From contig CP051231.1 in NCBI GenBank assembly GCA_017792405.1, forward strand, positions 1,032,011-1,096,010: DNA of 64,000 nt. The letters run 5' to 3'. The notes below the pieces were generated by a model, which worked only from the letters and a program-made list of their open reading frames with translations, was not told the DNA's origin and searched no databases. Positions 1-8,024 of this stretch are shown piece by piece. Origin of the DNA: Oceanicola sp. (lineage in GTDB: Bacteria; Pseudomonadota; Alphaproteobacteria; Rhodobacterales; Rhodobacteraceae). The first letter of the stretch is position 1. The number at the start of each line of letters is the position of its first letter. The translations under genes were made by a program, and so were the position numbers.

Positions 1-159
1 CGCCTCGGCATCCTTCGCCACGGCGGCCAGTTGCTCGCGATAGAGCGCGATCCCGGCCACATCGGCCTCCACCGCAGCGGCCCGCCCGCGCAGAAGCGCA
101 CGCAGCAGCAGCGCCACGGTCAACACCGCCAGCCCCCCGGCAAAAACCCAGAACCCCAT
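1..159 (-). CDS. ccmI: c-type cytochrome biogenesis protein CcmI, N-terminal part (cut by window edge)
   Basis: Reading leftwards from an ATG at 159, preceded by a GGAGGG ribosome site at about 162-168, the frame stays open to the window edge (53 codons). The first residues read MGFWVFAGGLAVLTVALLL, one membrane helix, followed by basic residues and a helix containing LYREQLAAV. This is the beginning expected of CcmI/CycH, the membrane subunit that presents apocytochrome c to the haem ligation complex: one N-terminal helix, a YRxQL motif, then TPR repeats, which would lie outside the window. It is divergent from soxB. The call rests on 53 residues only. Confidence 0.6.
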   Translation of the reverse strand, partial: MGFWVFAGGLAVLTVALLLRALLRGRAAAVEADVAGIALYREQLAAVAKDAEA

Positions 160-387
160 GGTCCCTCCATGCTCGTCAGGCCCTGCCATACCGCCCCCCG
201 CCCGGCCGTTCCACCCCTCCCGGCGTCGCACCCGGTCACAAGGTCGCAGGGCGCGTTCCGGCGGCCTCGTCACAAACCTTTGCCTCGGGTCGCAATCCGC
301 TGGCAGCATGTCGTTTCCCCACATCTTCAAAGCCCGCATGGATTGCATTAAGGCGGGTGTTGGACCACCGCCCGAAAGGCCTGCCCG
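160..387. other. Divergent intergenic region between ccmI and soxB
   Basis: This 228-bp stretch separates two divergent genes and must hold both promoters. I see no convincing open frame. A weak AAAGG ribosome site lies 9 nt before the soxB start. No clear -35/-10 pair or operator stands out. Confidence 0.5.
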
Positions 388-1632
388 ATGCGTCGCTACT
401 CCGCCTTTGCCATCGCCCGTGAAGCGCTCCGCCACCACACCGGATGGGGCCGTGCATGGCGCTCGCCCGAGCCGAAAAAGCAGTATGACGTGGTGATCGT
501 CGGGGCAGGGGGGCACGGCCTCGCCACCGCCTACTACCTCGGCAAGAACCATGGCATCACCAACGTGGCCATCATCGAGAAGGGCTGGCTCGGCGGCGGC
601 AACACCGGGCGCAACACCACCATCATCCGCTCCAACTATCTGCAGGATGCCTCCGCCGCGATCTATGAAAAGGCCCGCGGCCTCTACGAGACCATGAGCC
701 AGGATCTCAACTACAACGTCATGTTCAGCCCGCGCGGCGTGATGATGCTGGCCCAGACCGAGCACGAGAAGCGCGGCTACCTGCGCACCGCCCACGCCAA
801 CGCCCTGCAAGGCGTCGCGACCGAGTTCATCACCCCCGAGCGGGTCAAGCAGATCGCCCCGATCATCAACCTCGACGGCCCGCGCTACCCGGTGCTCGGC
901 GCGCTCTGGCAGCCCCGTGGCGGCACAGCGCGGCACGATGCCGTGGCGTGGGGCTATGCCCGCGCCTGCTCTGACATGGGGATGGACATCATCCAGACCT
1001 GCGAGGTCACCGCCGTGACCCGCGAGGGCGACCGTGTGACCGGGGTGGAAACCACCAAGGGCCACATCGGCTGCAACAAGCTCGGCATCGTGGTGGCGGG
1101 CCACTCCGGCCAGCTGGCCGAGATGGCGGGCTTCCGCCTGCCCATCGAGGCCGTGGCGCTGCAAGCCTATGTCTCCGAGCCGATCAAGCCCGCGCTCGAC
1201 TGCGTCATCATGGCCAACACCGTCCACGGCTACCTCAGCCAGTCCGACAAGGGCGAGATGGTCATTGGCGGCGGGGCCGACAACCACAACAACTTCACCC
1301 AGCGCGGCAGCTTCAGCCATATCGAAGAAACCACCCGCGCGCTGATCGAAACCTTCCCGATGCTCTCCCGCCTCAAGATGCTCCGCCAATGGGGCGGCAT
1401 CGTGGATATGACCGGCGATCGCTCCCCGATCCTCTCCAAAACCCCCGTCGATGGCGTCTTCATCAACTGCGGCTGGGGCACCGGCGGCTTCAAGGCCATC
1501 CCCGGCTCGGGCTGGGGCTTTGCCGAGCTGATGGCCAAGGGCCACTCGCCCCTCACCGCCGAATTCGGGCTCGAACGCTTCCGCGAAGGCCGCTTCATCG
1601 ACGAGTCCGTCGCCGCCGGGGTGGCGCATTGA
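388..1632 (+). CDS. soxB: sarcosine oxidase subunit beta
   Basis: A 414-residue FAD/FMN amine oxidase subunit of heterotetrameric sarcosine oxidase, which oxidises sarcosine to glycine and passes the one-carbon unit to tetrahydrofolate. Residues 34-44 form the dinucleotide-binding GxGxxG segment (VVIVGAGGHG). A GGTARHDA motif at about 178-185 contains His183, which fits the histidine that carries covalent FMN in characterised enzymes. The C-terminal CGWGTGGFKAIPGSGW segment is typical of the family and length is normal. In most relatives soxB is directly followed by soxD; here a small membrane protein gene and about 280 bp of intergenic DNA intervene, so soxDAG may have its own promoter. Confidence 0.95.
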   Translation: MRRYSAFAIAREALRHHTGWGRAWRSPEPKKQYDVVIVGAGGHGLATAYYLGKNHGITNVAIIEKGWLGGGNTGRNTTIIRSNYLQDASAAIYEKARGLYETMSQDLNYNVMFSPRGVMMLAQTEHEKRGYLRTAHANALQGVATEFITPERVKQIAPIINLDGPRYPVLGALWQPRGGTARHDAVAWGYARACSDMGMDIIQTCEVTAVTREGDRVTGVETTKGHIGCNKLGIVVAGHSGQLAEMAGFRLPIEAVALQAYVSEPIKPALDCVIMANTVHGYLSQSDKGEMVIGGGADNHNNFTQRGSFSHIEETTRALIETFPMLSRLKMLRQWGGIVDMTGDRSPILSKTPVDGVFINCGWGTGGFKAIPGSGWGFAELMAKGHSPLTAEFGLERFREGRFIDESVAAGVAH

Positions 1633-1744
1633 TGCCGACCGCTAAAATCCTTTGGAACCGGGCCGCCAAACCCGGCGTTCTTCCCCCAATCACGGCGCGT
1701 GCTGCTGCGCGCCGATTGGAGACAGAACCCAAAGGAGGCCCCTC

Positions 1745-2062
1745 ATGGCCCAGTACGAAGACCATTCGACCCACACCCACGTGCCCCGTGAACCCGTGCG
1801 CGAAAGCTCCGGTACCGGCACCCTCGCCTTCATCATCGGCGGCCTCGTCGTTGCCGTTGGCGTCATCGCTTGGTTCCTCATGGGCGGCGACATCGACAGC
1901 TCCGTCACCACGGTTCCCGCTGATGGCGGTGACGCGTCCGTCACCATCGAGAACACCCCGGCCCCGGCACCGGCTGAAGAGAGCGCGGCACCTGCCGAGA
2001 CCGCTCCTGCTGACACCGGCACCGAGGCTGCTCCGGTTGAAGAGGTTGCTCCCGCCGAGTAA
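1745..2062 (+). CDS. small single-pass membrane protein with acidic Ala/Pro/Glu tail
   Basis: A 105-residue protein with a strong AAAGGAGG ribosome site at about 1731-1738. Residues 1-25 are hydrophilic and His/Thr-rich, residues 26-46 form one clear membrane helix (LAFIIGGLVVAVGVIAWFLM), and residues 50-105 are a low-complexity tail of Ala, Pro, Glu and Thr. I do not recognise a named domain. It sits between soxB and soxDAG on the same strand, but nothing in its sequence ties it to sarcosine oxidation. Function unknown; the strong ribosome site and clean helix support a real gene. Confidence 0.75.
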   Translation: MAQYEDHSTHTHVPREPVRESSGTGTLAFIIGGLVVAVGVIAWFLMGGDIDSSVTTVPADGGDASVTIENTPAPAPAEESAAPAETAPADTGTEAAPVEEVAPAE

Positions 2063-2085
2063 CCCTCGCCTCCAAACCACCCGGC

Positions 2086-2103
2086 CCGCCCCTCTGGGGG
2101 CGG
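2086..2103 (+). terminator. Hairpin after the small membrane protein gene
   Basis: CCGCCCC at 2086-2092 pairs with GGGGCGG at 2097-2103 around a four-base loop, 23 nt after the stop codon. No T run follows, so it may be an mRNA 3' stabiliser or a weak terminator rather than a canonical one. Confidence 0.4.
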
Positions 2104-2230
2104 TTGCCACCACTCATGTCATGGCCGCGCCTCTCCCTCGGGGTGCGGTCATGCCTGCTTTTCAGGGCGCCTTCGTGCACGCACCGCGCCTTGTGTTCAC
2201 ACATCATCCCCACCACAACGCCCGCAGATC

Positions 2231-2273
2231 GCGTATGCATGGAATGTGCATCGGATGTGCATCGGTTGTGCAT
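2231..2273 (+). promoter_or_regulatory. 11-bp-phased TGCAT array, copy 1 (upstream of soxD)
   Basis: TGCAT starts at 2236, 2247, 2258 and 2269, exactly 11 bp apart, so every copy faces the same side of the helix. The last three are TGTGCAT. The array ends 68 bp before the soxD start. A 22-bp block at 2231-2252 reappears with 21 of 22 identities on the minus strand at 25029-25050, ahead of the amidase gene. Phased direct repeats of this kind usually mark cooperative binding by a regulator; the protein is unknown. Confidence 0.55.
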
Positions 2274-2341
2274 GCCCCGGTTCGGGCTGCTCGCGGGGCG
2301 ATTCACCCTTTCTTCGATTTCCGCAAACAGGGTTAACGCCG

Positions 2342-2659
2342 ATGCTGAAATTCACCTGCCCCTATTGTGGCATTGAGGCCTCCGAGACCGAGTTGCATGC
2401 CGGCGGCGAGGCCCATCTCAAGCGTTACGGCCCCGGCTCGGCGGATGAGGAGTTCGAGGGCTATCTCTTTCTGCGGAAGAACCCGAAGGGCGTGCATCTG
2501 GAGCGCTGGCGCCATGCGATGGGCTGCGGCAAGTGGTTTCTGGCCGCCCGCCACACTTCCACGCTGGAGGTCTTCGGCACCTATCCCGCGCAAACCCACG
2601 AGCCGCCCGCCGAGATCCTCGAGAAGATCCGCGCCAAATACCCGGAGGCCCTGAAATGA
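2342..2659 (+). CDS. soxD: sarcosine oxidase subunit delta
   Basis: A 105-residue zinc-binding subunit of heterotetrameric sarcosine oxidase. Cys6 and Cys9 (CPYCG) together with His58 and Cys62 (RHAMGCGKWF) match the zinc ligands known for this subunit. Upstream in-frame ATG codons would add residues with no family resemblance, so the start is set at 2342. It is coupled to soxA by an ATGA overlap. The 11-bp-phased TGCAT array lies just upstream. Confidence 0.93.
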   Translation: MLKFTCPYCGIEASETELHAGGEAHLKRYGPGSADEEFEGYLFLRKNPKGVHLERWRHAMGCGKWFLAARHTSTLEVFGTYPAQTHEPPAEILEKIRAKYPEALK

Positions 2660-5600
2660 GCACCCGTCTGCCCACCGGCGGCCGCCTGATCGACCGCTCC
2701 AAGCGCCTCGGCTTCACCTTCAATGGCAAGCAATATCAAGGCTTTGCTGGTGACACTCTCGCCGCCGCCCTGCTGGCGAACGATCAGGTTCTGATGGGCC
2801 GCAGCTTCAAGTATCATCGCCCGCGCGGGGTGGTCGCCTCCGGCGCTGAGGAGCCCAATGCGCTCGTCGGTCTGGGCGAGGGCGGGCGGTTCGAGCCCAA
2901 CCAGCGGGCCACCACCACCGAGCTGTTCGACGGCCTCACCGCCATCAGCCAGAACCACTGGCCAACGCTCGATTATGACGTGGGCGCCGTGAACGCGGGC
3001 CTCTCCCGCTTCCTGCCGGCAGGCTTCTATTACAAGACCTTCATCCACCCCCGCGCCGCGTGGAAGCACCTCTTCGAGCCCTTTATCCGCAAATCCGCGG
3101 GCCTCGGCAAACCCTCCAACCCGGGCGACCCGGACCGCTACGAGCACGCCTTCGTCCACGTGGACCTGCTGATCGTCGGCGGCGGCATCGCCGGGCTTCA
3201 GGCCGCCCTCACGGCGGCTGGCACAGGCGCCAAGGTGCTGCTGCTGGAGCAGGAGGCCCACTGGGGCGGCCGTGCGCCCGTGGATGGCGCCGAGATCGAG
3301 GGCGAACCGGCAGATGTGTGGATCAAGCGCGCCGTCGAAACTCTTGAAAACGCGCCGAATGTCACGCTACGCACCCGCTGCATGGGCTCCGGCGTCTACG
3401 ACCACGGCTACGCGCTCGCCTACGAGCGCTGCACAGATCACACCCCCGGCGCGGCAGGCCCACGCCACCGGCTCTGGCGCATCCGTGCGGGCCAGATCAT
3501 CACTGCCACCGGCGCACTGGAGCGGCCCCTGAGCTTCCCCGGCAACGATCGCCCCGGCGTGATGCTGGCCTCCGCCGTCCGCGACTACATCGTCAACTAC
3601 GGCGTCTCCCCCGGTGACCGCGTTGTGGTCGTGACCAACAACGACGACGCGTATCGCACCGCTCTCGCCGTTAACGACTCCGGCCTTTCGGTGGCCTGTA
3701 TCGTCGACGCGCGGCCCTCTGCCGAGGGCCCCTTGGCCCAAGCCTGCCGCGACGCGGGCATCCGGGTCGAATCAGGTAAGGCCATCTGCGGTGTAGGAAC
3801 GCACAGCAAGCGGCTGAAATCAGTAGATATTTGCGCGCAAGCAGGCGAGGGCGCGGTGCTCGAGACCATCGACTGCGAAGTCGTCGCCATGTCCGGCGGC
3901 TGGTCCCCCGTGGTGCACCTCTGGTCCCACTGTGGCGGTAAGCTCCTGTGGTCAGAGGATAATTTCCACTTCTACCCCGATGTCACCCGCTTCCCCACAA
4001 GCGATAATGGCGCCCAATACGTCCGCACCGCCGGCATCGCCTCCGGCGCGATGCTCACCGAGCAAGTGCTTGAGGACGCGAGTAAAAACGCCGTCGCCGC
4101 TCTGGCCGACCTCGGCCATTCCGCAGAGGCTTGGCGCCCCTCCGCGACGGGCGTCGAAGAGGCCAAGATGGCCCCCGTCTGGGTCATGCCGCAGGGCGCG
4201 TCCAAGGCGAAAAAATCCAAGATGTGGCTGGACTTCCAGAACGACGTTAAAGTGTCTGACGTCGAGCTGGCCGCGCAGGAGGGCTACCAGTCCGTCGAGC
4301 ACACCAAGCGCTACACCACGCTCGGCATGGCCACCGATCAGGGAAAGCTCAGCAATATCAACGGCCTCGCCGTGCTCTCCGGCGCCCTGAACCAGCCGAT
4401 CCCGCAGACCGGCACCACCACCTTCCGCCCGCCCTATACCCCCATCTCCATGGGCGCCATCGCGGGGCCGGGCACAGGCAACACCTTCCAGCCGCTCAGA
4501 AAAACCCCGATCCACGCGTGGCACGAGGCCAATGGCGCCGATTGGGAGCCGGTCGGCCAATGGCGGCGGCCCTATTGCTACACGAAGGCGGGCGAAAGCC
4601 GCGAGGCCGCCGTTTCAAGAGAGGTCCGTAACACACGGAAATCCCTTGGTCTTCTCGATGCCTCAACCCTCGGAAAGCTGCTCGTTGCCGGCCCCGATGC
4701 GGGCAAGTTCCTCGACATGCTCTACACCAACATGATGAGCACGCTGGCCCCCGGCAAATGCCGCTATGGCCTGATGTGCAACGAGAACGGCTTCCTGATG
4801 GATGACGGCGTGGTCGCCCGCATCGACGAGACCACCTTCCTCGTGCACACCACCTCCGGCGGCGCGGATCACATCCACGCCCATATGGAAGACTGGCTGC
4901 AATGCGAGTGGTGGGATTGGAAGGTCTACACTGCCAACCTCACCGAGCAATACGCCCAGATCGCCGTGGTCGGCCCCAACGGGCGGAAATTGCTGGAAAA
5001 ACTCGGCGGCATGGATGTGTCGAAAGACACGCTGCCCTTCATGCAATGGGCCGACGGCACTCTCGCTGGCATCCCCGCGCGGATCTTCCGCATCAGCTTT
5101 TCCGGCGAACTCAGCTATGAGATCGCCGTGCCTGCCAACCGCGGGCTGGAGCTGTGGGAAAAGATCGTCGAGGCCGGGGCGGAGTGGAACATCACGCCCT
5201 ATGGCACCGAGGCGCTGCACGTGATGCGGGCCGAGAAGGGCTTCATCATGATCGGCGACGAGACCGATGGCACGGTGATCCCGCAGGATCTTAACCTTCA
5301 TTGGGCAATCTCCAAGAAGAAGGGGGATTTCCTCGGCAAACGGGCGCAGCAGCGCAGCCATATGGCCAGCGCCGACCGCTGGAAGCTGGTGGGGCTCGAG
5401 ACCATCGACGGCTCGGTATTGCCTGATGGCGCCTACGCGCTGGGAGAGGGCAGCAATGCGAACGGCCAGCGCAACACGCAGGGCCGGGTGACCTCCACCT
5501 ACCACTCGCCCACGCTGGGGCGTGGCATCGCCATGGGGCTGGTGCACAACGGGCCGGAGCGGATGGGCGAGGTTATCAAGTTCAACAAGGTCGATGGCAG

Positions 5601-5667
5601 CACGGTCGAGGCAAAAATCGTCGATCCGGTGTTCTACGACAAGGACGGGGAGAAGCAGAATGTCTGA
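2656..5667 (+). CDS. soxA: sarcosine oxidase subunit alpha
   Basis: The 1003-residue large subunit. An N-terminal 2Fe-2S-ferredoxin-like fold without cluster (GRSFKYHRPRG region, residues 45-60) is followed by an NAD-binding domain with GGGIAG near residues 174-179, and the C-terminal half is a GcvT/aminomethyltransferase domain that handles tetrahydrofolate (LYTNMMSTL, ISFSGELSYEI). The start at 2656 overlaps the soxD stop by ATGA; a longer frame starting inside soxD is ruled out by this coupling and by family alignment. Product side reactions release H2O2 and, without folate, formaldehyde. The folate genes often found next to sox clusters (purU, folD, glyA) are not in the window. Confidence 0.95.
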   Translation: MSTRLPTGGRLIDRSKRLGFTFNGKQYQGFAGDTLAAALLANDQVLMGRSFKYHRPRGVVASGAEEPNALVGLGEGGRFEPNQRATTTELFDGLTAISQNHWPTLDYDVGAVNAGLSRFLPAGFYYKTFIHPRAAWKHLFEPFIRKSAGLGKPSNPGDPDRYEHAFVHVDLLIVGGGIAGLQAALTAAGTGAKVLLLEQEAHWGGRAPVDGAEIEGEPADVWIKRAVETLENAPNVTLRTRCMGSGVYDHGYALAYERCTDHTPGAAGPRHRLWRIRAGQIITATGALERPLSFPGNDRPGVMLASAVRDYIVNYGVSPGDRVVVVTNNDDAYRTALAVNDSGLSVACIVDARPSAEGPLAQACRDAGIRVESGKAICGVGTHSKRLKSVDICAQAGEGAVLETIDCEVVAMSGGWSPVVHLWSHCGGKLLWSEDNFHFYPDVTRFPTSDNGAQYVRTAGIASGAMLTEQVLEDASKNAVAALADLGHSAEAWRPSATGVEEAKMAPVWVMPQGASKAKKSKMWLDFQNDVKVSDVELAAQEGYQSVEHTKRYTTLGMATDQGKLSNINGLAVLSGALNQPIPQTGTTTFRPPYTPISMGAIAGPGTGNTFQPLRKTPIHAWHEANGADWEPVGQWRRPYCYTKAGESREAAVSREVRNTRKSLGLLDASTLGKLLVAGPDAGKFLDMLYTNMMSTLAPGKCRYGLMCNENGFLMDDGVVARIDETTFLVHTTSGGADHIHAHMEDWLQCEWWDWKVYTANLTEQYAQIAVVGPNGRKLLEKLGGMDVSKDTLPFMQWADGTLAGIPARIFRISFSGELSYEIAVPANRGLELWEKIVEAGAEWNITPYGTEALHVMRAEKGFIMIGDETDGTVIPQDLNLHWAISKKKGDFLGKRAQQRSHMASADRWKLVGLETIDGSVLPDGAYALGEGSNANGQRNTQGRVTSTYHSPTLGRGIAMGLVHNGPERMGEVIKFNKVDGSTVEAKIVDPVFYDKDGEKQNV

Positions 5668-6235
5668 CCCGCAGAGCGCCCTCGGCGGCGCGGTTTACCA
5701 AGGTTACCTGACGGTTAAGGATGCGGGCGCACAGGGGATGCTCACCCTACGCGGCGATCACGCGACCCTCGGCGCAGCCGTGAAAGCGGCCACAGAGCAG
5801 GGGGTGCCAGCCCAGCGGCAGATCGAAGGTGGCCTCGGCGGCGGCGCGGCATGGGCCTCGCCGGACGAACTGCTGCTGTTCTGCGATTACTCGGCCGCGC
5901 CCGAAGCGCTTGAGAAGGCCCGCAAGGCTTTGGAAGGTCAGTACTTCCTCGCAGCCGACGTGTCTGACGCGCGGGCAATCTTCACACTCGAAGGCCCAGG
6001 CATTCGCGACCTTCTGGCCAAGCTCTGCCCGGCTGACTTCGCGCCCAAGGCGCTGCCCACGGGCGAGTTCCGGCGCAGCCACATCGGGCAGGTCGCGGCG
6101 GCCTTTTGGCTGGAAAGCGAGGAGAGGGCCACTGTCGTCTGCTTCCGCTCCGTGGCGCAATACATGTTCGACCTGCTGTCGAAAGCCGCTGAGCCGGGCA
6201 GCGAGTTGGGTTATTTCGCGCCCACTGCCTCCTGA
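5660..6235 (+). CDS. soxG: sarcosine oxidase subunit gamma
   Basis: A 191-residue last subunit of the tetramer, distantly related to GcvT. It starts at an ATG that overlaps the soxA stop by 8 nt, showing translational coupling. The middle carries FTLEGPGIRDLLAKLCP and the C-terminal part FRSVAQYMFDLL, both typical of SoxG. Its last 25 nt overlap the convergent sulfotransferase gene on the minus strand, so there is no room for a conventional terminator between them. Confidence 0.92.
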   Translation: MSDPQSALGGAVYQGYLTVKDAGAQGMLTLRGDHATLGAAVKAATEQGVPAQRQIEGGLGGGAAWASPDELLLFCDYSAAPEALEKARKALEGQYFLAADVSDARAIFTLEGPGIRDLLAKLCPADFAPKALPTGEFRRSHIGQVAAAFWLESEERATVVCFRSVAQYMFDLLSKAAEPGSELGYFAPTAS

Positions 6236-7035
6236 GCGGCTGGCACGTCTTCGGGGCAGAGCTCCACCCAACTGTCATCTCCGGCGTAGCCCAAGGCGGC
6301 CAGCGCGGAGCCGTAGCGGTCGGCATAGATGCGGGCCACCGAGCGGGGCATCTTGGAGCGCCACTGCGCCTCGGCGCCCGTGCCGCTCGTCACATGGTTG
6401 AGGATACGCGCCGGGCGCTCATCCTTTTCCTTCAAGCCGCCGAAGAGGCTTGAATCCCAAAAGGCCTCAACCGCGCCGTCGATGTCGAGCCCTTCGATCG
6501 CGCAGCGCTCCAGCGCCGAGCGGAAAAGGGTGCAGTCGTGATCCTCCATCAGCTCCTCGTAGCGCAGCTCCACCGCTTGCGGGTGGCCATAGGGCCAAGC
6601 CAGCATCTCGAAGAGGGTCGAGGCGTGCTTCTGTTCCATCTCGAAGAGTAGCTTCTCCTGCGGGGATTCGAGACTTTTCAGGTAATCCTTGTAGTTCAAC
6701 CCGCCCCACTCAGGCTTTTGTTCTTTCAGGAACTTCTCGTTCCCCATAGCCGCCTTCTCATGGTAGCGGGCGCCGGAGAGCAACACGTCGCGCGGGTCGC
6801 GGATGACGTGGATGAAACGGGCTTCGGGCAGGGCGAAGAACTCGGCCGGAAAGCCAGAAGACCAGTTGACCACGATCTGCGGGCCGCTCTCGGGCAGGTC
6901 GGCGATGCGCTTGGGGCGGTTGGCCTGCATCAGCCCGATGCCTTGCCGCTCCATGATCCGATGCAGAGTGCGCCGCAGCCAGACCGTACCTGTCTTGTGG
7001 TGGGTACCGACGCAAAGAAACCGGGCGGCTCTCAT
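6211..7035 (-). CDS. sulfotransferase family protein
   Basis: A 274-residue predicted PAPS-dependent sulfotransferase. Near the N-terminus GTHHKTGTVWLRR (about residues 9-21) matches the P-loop-like loop that binds the 5'-phosphosulfate, and VIRDPRDVLLSG (about 77-88) matches the loop binding the 3'-phosphate. The acceptor cannot be told from sequence. It is the last gene of a minus-strand operon with two glycosyltransferases (ATGA overlap at 7032-7035), so a sulfated glycan or glycolipid is a reasonable guess. A heparan-sulfate-like or protein acceptor is equally possible. Confidence 0.8.
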   Translation of the reverse strand: MRAARFLCVGTHHKTGTVWLRRTLHRIMERQGIGLMQANRPKRIADLPESGPQIVVNWSSGFPAEFFALPEARFIHVIRDPRDVLLSGARYHEKAAMGNEKFLKEQKPEWGGLNYKDYLKSLESPQEKLLFEMEQKHASTLFEMLAWPYGHPQAVELRYEELMEDHDCTLFRSALERCAIEGLDIDGAVEAFWDSSLFGGLKEKDERPARILNHVTSGTGAEAQWRSKMPRSVARIYADRYGSALAALGYAGDDSWVELCPEDVPAAQEAVGAK

Positions 7036-8024
7036 TCCGCCGCCTCCTTCCAGGTCCCGTCACTGACCCATTCGGCGAGCTTGCGGTCCTGCATCTGGTA
7101 GGCGATGGCGCGGCGGCAGGTCTCGAGGCAGGCGCGGTGCAGTGCCGCGAGGTCGGCATCTTCGAGCAGTTCCGCAACGGCCTCGGCCAGACCCTCGGTG
7201 CGGATCGACTTGTCTTCATGGGTGTTGATGTCGTTCTTGTCCCAATAGCCCATGTCGATGCGGTCTTTGTTCTTGGAGTTGGCCGTGCCGCGCAGCCGCT
7301 TGAGCAGGAACTCCTCGCGGCTCTTCACGGCATAGTGGTTCACCTGCGCGCTGTCATAGGCCACGTCCTCGGCACTGGAGCGCCAGCCCTTCTCGAGGAT
7401 CCGATCTTTCATCGGCTTGCCGTCGGCGTTGACCCAGAGCCGCATGCCGGGGGTCACCTCTGTCTCCTTGCGGAACTTCGGGCGGTGGACGCCGAAGTAG
7501 TCAAACCGGGCCGGGCGGAAGAGGGTTTTGAAACCCCAGATCAACCCGTTCTCAGGCTGCTCGAAGCTGGAGCCACGCAAGAAGCGCCGGGTCACCAGCG
7601 CGTCAGGTTCCATATGGGCGGCGCCGCCCGAACCCATGAACCGCCAGTTGACGCTGATCGCATCGGTGCCTTCCGGGCATTGGTCGATGAGCGCATCCAC
7701 CGACCCGTCGCCGATCTTCACGTTCAGGAACTCGTCGGCGTCGATGATCATCACCCAATCGGCGTTCTTCACCTCCTCCTGCCTGTTGGCACGGGAGTAG
7801 GCGGCGCGTTGTGGGTCCATCCTCGGGCCGAGCGGGTTGTCGAAGTGGCGCACAACGCCCATTTGGTCAAGCCGGTTGAGCATGAGGTTGGTGCCGTCCG
7901 TGCAATCGTTCGAAAACACGGTGAATTCATTGAAGCCGATCAGCCGGTGATAGGCGATCCACTCCAGCAGGTAGGGGCCCTCGTTCTTCATGGTCGTGAC
8001 GACCATTTTGCGCGCGGTGCTCAT
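7032..8024 (-). CDS. glycosyltransferase family 2 protein (first paralogue)
   Basis: A 330-residue predicted cytosolic glycosyltransferase with a GT-A fold. The N-terminus reads MVVTTMKNEGPYLLEWIAYH, the characteristic start of the Glyco_tranf_2_4 family, and DADEF at 95-99 is the metal/nucleotide-sugar binding DxD motif. FGVHRPKFRKE and QVNHYAVKSREEFLLKRLRG follow. It overlaps both neighbours by ATGA, so the three genes are one translationally coupled operon. It is clearly a paralogue of the next gene: the same motifs occur in the same order, suggesting a tandem duplication. Donor and acceptor are unknown. Confidence 0.82.
   Translation of the reverse strand: MSTARKMVVTTMKNEGPYLLEWIAYHRLIGFNEFTVFSNDCTDGTNLMLNRLDQMGVVRHFDNPLGPRMDPQRAAYSRANRQEEVKNADWVMIIDADEFLNVKIGDGSVDALIDQCPEGTDAISVNWRFMGSGGAAHMEPDALVTRRFLRGSSFEQPENGLIWGFKTLFRPARFDYFGVHRPKFRKETEVTPGMRLWVNADGKPMKDRILEKGWRSSAEDVAYDSAQVNHYAVKSREEFLLKRLRGTANSKNKDRIDMGYWDKNDINTHEDKSIRTEGLAEAVAELLEDADLAALHRACLETCRRAIAYQMQDRKLAEWVSDGTWKEAAE

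Noticed and set aside
2231..2273. Phased TGCAT array as plasmid-type iterons or a CRISPR
   Set aside because: Only four to five short units, no replication initiator gene, and 11-bp steps are too short for CRISPR repeats.
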